DNA of 64,000 nucleotides from Clostridia bacterium (GTDB lineage Bacteria; Bacillota; Clostridia; Oscillospirales; QAMX01), in NCBI GenBank assembly GCA_017441705.1, contig JAFRWU010000028.1:16815-80814 (forward strand), in the 5' to 3' direction. Shown one piece after another: positions 58,805-64,000 of this stretch (within the stretch, counting starts at the first letter, position 1; every line of letters starts with the position of its first letter). A program made the position numbers and the translations under genes. Below the pieces are notes generated by a model that was given only the letters and a program-made list of their open reading frames with translations, had not been told where the DNA came from and did no database searches.

Positions 58805-59607
58805 TTCCGGTCCTTTCCGATGAGCATAAGGCCTATATCCGGGAAAAGACGAAGGAGAAAAGAACGGTGTCCGCGCTTCGCGCAGCGATCATTCTTCTTT
58901 TTTTTCTGTTATGGGAAGCGTTTACCAGGATCGGGGTGTTGGATCCCTTCATATTCTCTTCCCCATCCCGCGCGTTTCGATGTCTGTACCGGATGAGTCT
59001 TGACGGAACGATCTTCCGGCACGCGGCGGTTACCTTCTGCGAGGCGGCGGTCGGCTTTTTGGCGGGAACGGTGTGCGGGATTCTGATCGCCATGCTCCTT
59101 TGGTGGTTCCCGCGCGCCGAAAAAGTGCTGGATCCTTATCTTGTCGTGATCAACAGCCTTCCCAAAATAGCACTGGGTCCCGTGATCATCGTATGGGTAG
59201 GCTCGGGGTATTCTTCGATCCTTACGGTAACGCTCCTGGTTTCGGTCGTCTGTACGGTGATCGGCGTTCTCTCGGGCTTCCGGGAGGTGGATGAAGAAAA
59301 GCTGACGCTTCTTCGAAGCTTCGGCGCGAAGAAGAGGCAGCTTTTTGCGTATGCGGTTTTCCCGGCGAGCATTCCCGCCGTCATCTCCGCGCTGAAGATC
59401 AACGTCGGTATGACCTGGGTCGGAGTGATCGTTGGCGAGTTTCTTGTATCCAGGTCCGGGCTCGGCTATCTGATCGTATACGGCGGGCAGGTATTCCGGA
59501 TGGATCTGGTGATGGGGAGCGTTTTGATCCTTTGCGCCCTTGCGGGGGTCATGTATTACGCTGTCGGATTCGCAGAAAAAAAGGCGAAGAGGTTTCTTGC
59601 AGATTGA
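58801..59607 (+). CDS. ABC transporter permease (SsuC/TauC-like)
   Basis: 268 aa, ATG 58801 overlaps the ATPase stop. Six to seven helices with the EAA-type loop SFGAKKRQLFAYAVFPASIPAVISALKI. The ILPKIALGPVIIVWVG-like LPKIALGPVIIVWVG segment is typical of the BPD_transp family. Last gene of the importer, whose end meets the terminator of the converging AKR operon. Confidence 0.94.
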   Translation: MIPVLSDEHKAYIREKTKEKRTVSALRAAIILLFFLLWEAFTRIGVLDPFIFSSPSRAFRCLYRMSLDGTIFRHAAVTFCEAAVGFLAGTVCGILIAMLLWWFPRAEKVLDPYLVVINSLPKIALGPVIIVWVGSGYSSILTVTLLVSVVCTVIGVLSGFREVDEEKLTLLRSFGAKKRQLFAYAVFPASIPAVISALKINVGMTWVGVIVGEFLVSRSGLGYLIVYGGQVFRMDLVMGSVLILCALAGVMYYAVGFAEKKAKRFLAD

Positions 59608-59636
59608 AAAGCGGCGCAGTCCCCGGACTGCGCCGC
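59607..59636 (-). terminator. Terminator of SPT-like/SDR/AKR operon
   Basis: GCGGCGCAGTCC and GGACTGCGCCGC (59611-59622, 59625-59636), two-base loop, with TTTT on the minus strand. Confidence 0.88.
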
Positions 59637-59652
59637 CGTTCGTCGCCGCCTG

Positions 59653-60798
59653 TTATTCCCCGAAAAGCAGCTTTGCCTTTTCCATCCGTTCGGTGACCTT
59701 TACGCCGAAGGGGCAACGGCTTTCGCAGCCGCCGCAGCCGATGCAGTCCGAAGCGTTTTTTTCAAGCGCCGCGTAGTGCTCCCGCAGCGAAGAAGGCACC
59801 TCCTTCTGCATCGAGGCAAGATCGTACAGCTTGTTGACCATTGCGATATCGATATCCATCGGGCACGGCTTGCAGTGGCCGCAATAGGTGCATTCGTTCC
59901 CGTAGGCGTGCGACGGAGCGCCGGCAAGGACGGAAGCGTAATCTTTTTCCTCGTCGCTCGCCGTCTCGTAAGCAATCGCTTCATCAACCTGTCCCACCGT
60001 CTCGGCGCCGACGAGAACGCTGGCAACCGCAGGCCTTGTCAGGGCGTAATGCAGACACTGTACCGGAGTCAGAGCAATGCCGAACGGAGAACGCGCCGGG
60101 TCGAAGAGCCTGCCGCCGGCGTACCCCTTCATGACCGTGATCCCGACCCCGGACTGTTCGGCGATCCGGTAGAGAGAGGCGCGTTCGGGATCGATGCCGC
60201 GAAGCTTCGCGTCGTATTTCTCAGAGAAATAAGCTTCAATGTCTTCGCTTGCAGGCACCATATCGAAGGCCGGGTTGACGCTGAAGAGGATCATTTCCAC
60301 GATCCCGGAGTCTACCGCGAGACGCGCGACGGCGGGATTGTGCGTACTCATCCCGATATGTCTGATCACGCCGCGATCCTTCAAACCGTTGACGTAATCC
60401 AAAAAAGGTCCGTTGAAAACCCGGTCGAAATCGTCTTTTCTGTCGACGTAATGGATCATACCGAGATCGATATAGTCCGTACCGAGTCTTGTCAGGAGAT
60501 CTTCAAAGGCAGGCTTCACCTGATTGAGATCGCGCGTTCTTACATATTGCCCGTTCTGCCAGGTGGAACCGAGATGTCCCTGAATGTACCACTTTTCCCG
60601 CCTCCCCTTGATGGCGAGTCCGATATTCGTGCGTACGTTCGGCTCCGACATCCAGCAGTCCAGAATATTGACTCCGGCTTCCTCCGCGCGAAGGATCACG
60701 TCGCGGCATTCCTCCGTGCCGTGCCGTTCAAGCCACTCTCCGCCCAGACCGATCTCGCTGACCATCAGGCCGGTTTTTCCCAGTTCACGATACTTCAT
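59653..60798 (-). CDS. Aldo/keto reductase with C-terminal 4Fe-4S dicluster domain, altered catalytic tetrad
   Basis: 381 aa, ATG 60798 behind GGAGGGTATT. TIM-barrel AKR start YRELGKTGLMVSEIGLGGEWL, with ferredoxin-like CTYCGHCKPCP and CIGCGGCESRCP at the end. In AKRs the tetrad is Asp-Tyr-Lys-His. Asp47 (ILDCW) and His116 (GMIHYVD) are kept, but residue 52, where Tyr is expected, is Glu, and the Lys position in YIQGHLG is His75. So the classical reductase mechanism is doubtful. It follows the SDR gene by 36 bases in the same operon and may act on that pathway or transfer electrons. Confidence 0.85.
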   Translation of the reverse strand: MKYRELGKTGLMVSEIGLGGEWLERHGTEECRDVILRAEEAGVNILDCWMSEPNVRTNIGLAIKGRREKWYIQGHLGSTWQNGQYVRTRDLNQVKPAFEDLLTRLGTDYIDLGMIHYVDRKDDFDRVFNGPFLDYVNGLKDRGVIRHIGMSTHNPAVARLAVDSGIVEMILFSVNPAFDMVPASEDIEAYFSEKYDAKLRGIDPERASLYRIAEQSGVGITVMKGYAGGRLFDPARSPFGIALTPVQCLHYALTRPAVASVLVGAETVGQVDEAIAYETASDEEKDYASVLAGAPSHAYGNECTYCGHCKPCPMDIDIAMVNKLYDLASMQKEVPSSLREHYAALEKNASDCIGCGGCESRCPFGVKVTERMEKAKLLFGE

Positions 60799-60834
60799 AA
60801 TACCCTCCAGTCAAAAACTCCGTTCGTACCGTTC

Positions 60835-61620
60835 CTATGCGTAAAGCTTTCCCACGATCGCCCGTACGAGTCTTGCGGGAAGGATCCTGTCCAGAAATAC
60901 CAGGAACTTATACTCCGCTCCGACGGTATACCACGGCCTTGGTCTGCGCGCCGTGCCCGCGCGATAGATGACGCGGGCGGCAGTCTCCGGCGATTTCCCG
61001 TTTTTCTCGTCGCGCTCCATCGTCGCCACCGAACGCGTCATCGCTTGTCCATATACCGGCTCGCCTGCTTCGCCTTTTATTCTTGCGTCCGTAAAGCCGG
61101 TTTTCGTATCCCCGGGAAGGATCGAGGAGACGCGTATCCCGAACGGGGCCAGCTCGTTCCGGAGAGACAGAGAAAGCGATTGCAGCGCCGACTTGGATGC
61201 GCTGTAAAAAGCCTGAAACGGGATGGCGATCGGCGCGGCCACCGACGTGACGAAGAGTATCGTGCCGCTTTTCCGGTTCCGCATGAAGGGAATCACTTCC
61301 TGCGTCACTCTCAGAGCGCCGAAAAAATTCACGTCAAACTGGCGCCGCACGTCTTCCTCGGCCGCGAATTCCACGGGACCGGATATCCCCATGCCCGCGT
61401 TGTTGATCAGGAGATCGATCCGTTTTTCTCTGTCCCATACGGTCTGTACGGCGTTTTTGACGGAAATGCCGTCGGTGACGTCGCAGAAAAGATGCGTAAC
61501 GCCGCGTTCTTCCGATTGTCGTCGGCTGAGATCGTACACACGCCATGCCTTGTCCCGGAAAAGCCGCGCGGCAGCAAGGCCGATGCCGCTGCTGCCGCCT
61601 GTGATTACGACCGTCTTCAT
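60835..61620 (-). CDS. Short-chain dehydrogenase/reductase, candidate 3-ketosphinganine-type reductase
   Basis: 261 aa, start overlapping the SPT-like stop by four bases. SDR signature: TGGSSGIG at residues 7-14, LINNAGMG near residues 71-78, Ser126, Tyr139 and Lys143 in AFYSASKSALQ. C-terminal hydrophobic stretch. Its position after an SPT-like gene resembles that of 3-ketosphinganine reductases, which reduce the SPT product, but many SDRs share these motifs, so the substrate assignment is inference from context. Confidence 0.8.
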   Translation of the reverse strand: MKTVVITGGSSGIGLAAARLFRDKAWRVYDLSRRQSEERGVTHLFCDVTDGISVKNAVQTVWDREKRIDLLINNAGMGISGPVEFAAEEDVRRQFDVNFFGALRVTQEVIPFMRNRKSGTILFVTSVAAPIAIPFQAFYSASKSALQSLSLSLRNELAPFGIRVSSILPGDTKTGFTDARIKGEAGEPVYGQAMTRSVATMERDEKNGKSPETAARVIYRAGTARRPRPWYTVGAEYKFLVFLDRILPARLVRAIVGKLYA

Positions 61621-62795
61621 TTCTGGTATTCCTCAAGGATCGGCTTCATGATGTCGAGAGCTTCGTCAATGATCGCTTCGGTATGCGTCGCCATATAACT
61701 GGTCCGGAGCAGACAGTCGCTTGCGGGAACGGCAGGAGGAAGCACGGGATTGACGTATACGCCCGCGTCGAAGAGCCGTTTCCCCGCCTCGAGCGTATGA
61801 TAAAGCTCGTGCGTATAGATGGGTATGATCGGCGTCGTGCTTTTTCTGAAAAGGATCCCGCGCTTTTCCAGGCCGGCGCGCGTGTAGTCTCCGATAGCCT
61901 GCAGCTTCGCGGGAAGTTCCGGTTCCCTTTCCAGGATGCGAAGGGCGGCAAGCGCCGTAGCGCAGGAGGCGGGCGTCATGGATGCGGAGAAGATGAAGGG
62001 CCGCGAAGCGTGCCGGACGAAATCGGCCACTTCGAAGCTTGACGCCATATATCCGCCCAAAGAAGCGAGCGATTTGGAGAATGTGCCCATATAGATATCG
62101 ATCTCGTCCTCAAGGCCGAAATAACTGGCGGTGCCGCGCCCCCCTTCGCCGATCACACCGAGGCCGTGCGCGTCGTCGACCATGATGCGCGCGCCGTGGC
62201 GGCGGGCGATCTTCACGATTTCCGGAAGGTTGGCGATATCGCCGCCCATGGAAAAGACGCCGTCGGTCACGATCAGGATCCCGGCGCTATCGGGCACTTT
62301 GGAGATCATCTTTTCCAGGTCTTCCATGTCGTTGTGCTTATAGCGAAGCATGGTGGCGTAAGACAGTTTGCATCCGTCGTAAATGGACGCATGGTTTTCC
62401 CTGTCGCACAGAATGTAATCGTTGCGTCCGGCAATGGCGGAAATGATACCGAGATTGGATTGAAACCCGGTGGAGAAGGTCACGACGCTTTCTTTCCTGA
62501 GAAATTTTGCAAGCTCCGCTTCGAGCTCAAGATGCATCGTAAGGGTCCCGTTGAGAAAACGAGAGCCCGAACAGCCGGTCCCGTATTTTTCGAGAGCTTT
62601 GATACCCGCCTCGACGACTTCGTCTCTTGAGGTCAGACCGAGATAGTTGTTGGAACCGAGCATGATGCGTCTTTTGCCTTCCATGAAGACTTCGATATCC
62701 TGCCGGGACTCCAGAGCGTGAAAATAAGGATAAATATTCGCTTCTCTGGCTTTTTTCAGCAATTCGTTTTTGCCGCACTTATCAAACAGGTCCAT
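61617..62795 (-). CDS. Alpha-oxoamine synthase, serine-palmitoyltransferase-like
   Basis: 392 aa, ATG 62795 behind GAGGAAAACC. PLP fold type I of the alpha-oxoamine synthases (ALAS, KBL, BioF, SPT). PLP lysine Lys241 in GTFSKSLASLGG, stacking His135 in NHASIYDGCK, VDDAHGLGVIG with Asp207. The segments LFDKCGKNELL, GTGCSGSRFLNGTLTMHLE, FSTGFQSNLGIISA and RPFIFSASMTPA look more like bacterial SPT than KBL or BioF by eye. SPT condenses serine with an acyl thioester to 3-ketosphinganine. An acyl-glycine or alanine specificity remains possible. It leads the SPT-like/SDR/AKR operon. Confidence 0.83.
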   Translation of the reverse strand: MDLFDKCGKNELLKKAREANIYPYFHALESRQDIEVFMEGKRRIMLGSNNYLGLTSRDEVVEAGIKALEKYGTGCSGSRFLNGTLTMHLELEAELAKFLRKESVVTFSTGFQSNLGIISAIAGRNDYILCDRENHASIYDGCKLSYATMLRYKHNDMEDLEKMISKVPDSAGILIVTDGVFSMGGDIANLPEIVKIARRHGARIMVDDAHGLGVIGEGGRGTASYFGLEDEIDIYMGTFSKSLASLGGYMASSFEVADFVRHASRPFIFSASMTPASCATALAALRILEREPELPAKLQAIGDYTRAGLEKRGILFRKSTTPIIPIYTHELYHTLEAGKRLFDAGVYVNPVLPPAVPASDCLLRTSYMATHTEAIIDEALDIMKPILEEYQK

Positions 62796-62839
62796 CAGGT
62801 TTTCCTCCGTCGCAACAGATTTCGACTTTCTTGCTTTTC

Positions 62840-62867
62840 ATTATACGCCGTCGAGCGGATTTGTCAA
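62840..62867 (-). promoter_or_regulatory. Sigma-A promoter of SPT-like operon
   Basis: On the minus strand TTGACA (62867-62862), 16-base spacer, TATAAT (62845-62840). Confidence 0.85.
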
Positions 62868-62896
62868 GGACCGTTCCCTGCACCATTGAAAAACAG

Positions 62897-62925
62897 TTGA
62901 CAACTTAATTTCCTTGGGGTATGAT
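62897..62925 (+). promoter_or_regulatory. Sigma-A promoter of zinc-ribbon repeat gene
   Basis: TTGACA at 62897-62902, 17-base spacer, TATGAT at 62920-62925; back to back with the SPT-like promoter. Confidence 0.85.
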
Positions 62926-62959
62926 AGAAATGTAAAATACAAGACAGGAGGTTGATTAT

Positions 62960-64000
<1,041 letters not shown>

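Overview
The window reads as a chromosomal segment of an endospore-forming, anaerobic Clostridia member (Bacillota) of moderate to high GC. The evidence is a complete eight-gene spoIIIA operon, a SPOCS-domain protein, a cwlD-type amidase, a YlmC/YmxH protein, a glycyl-radical enzyme with its activase, acetate kinase, and many sigma-A promoters with near-consensus -35 and -10 boxes mostly 17 bp apart. No insertion sequence, prophage, CRISPR array or rRNA operon was found. The content is mainly core genome with accessory patches at about 1-9 kb, 17-24 kb, 29.6-30.2 kb and 51-64 kb. 

Layout. 1-5.8 kb: SPOCS-protein fragment, DUF4349 lipoprotein, GT4 glycosyltransferase, Gfo/Idh/MocA dehydrogenase, and a lipoprotein L,D-transpeptidase with a 24-unit hexapeptide repeat. 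5.9 kb: tRNA-Val(CAC). 6.2-9.4 kb: glycyl-radical activase and an enzyme of unclassified substrate. 9.5-12.3 kb (-): asd-dapA-dapB. 12.5-17.4 kb: queA-tgt, yajC and three membrane proteins. 17.6-18.9 kb: GH39 glycosidase. 19-23.5 kb (-): tyrosine recombinase, degenerate alpha/beta hydrolase, MacA/MacB-like pair without an ATPase. 23.6-26.6 kb (-): cwlD-radA-membrane protein. 27-29.6 kb: ackA and tmcAL, divergent. 29.6-30.2 kb: AT-rich patch with a frameshifted gene remnant. 30.2-45.4 kb (-): spoIIIAA-AH, then asp23-like, nusB, TsaD paralogue, xseA-xseB, then dxs-tlyA-nadK-argR-recN-tyrS. 45.5-48.5 kb: aminotransferase-trpS and a double-OB SSB-like gene. 48.6-51.4 kb (-): proB-proA-proC. 51.6-54.1 kb: F420-ligase homologue divergent from a LysR regulator. 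54.2-56.9 kb (-): serine beta-lactamase-fold protein, glycosyltransferase, YlmC. 57-59.6 kb: SsuABC/ThiXYZ-type ABC importer. 59.7-62.8 kb (-): serine-palmitoyltransferase-like enzyme, short-chain reductase and ferredoxin-type aldo/keto reductase in one operon. 62.96 kb to the edge: a zinc-ribbon protein with a PVEEP repeat, truncated by the window. 

How genes work together. asd-dapA-dapB make tetrahydrodipicolinate for lysine, peptidoglycan and possibly dipicolinate. spoIIIA, cwlD, YlmC and the SPOCS protein serve sporulation and germination. queA and tgt make queuosine in tRNA. proBAC is a complete proline route. xseAB, recN and radA serve DNA repair. 

Most promising for novelty: (i) the SPT-like/ketoreductase-like operon at 59.7-62.8 kb, a candidate sphingoid-base or other alpha-oxoamine lipid pathway in a Firmicute; (ii) the glycyl-radical enzyme whose cysteine loop reads GCNW instead of the common GCVE; (iii) two divergent gene pairs whose sigma-A promoters face each other and overlap; (iv) a Shine-Dalgarno-sequestering perfect hairpin at 15.4 kb; (v) a 15-bp perfect dyad in the leader of the recombinase gene; (vi) the doubled 12-unit repeat array of the L,D-transpeptidase. 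All functional statements are family-level reading of the sequence; no database search was run.
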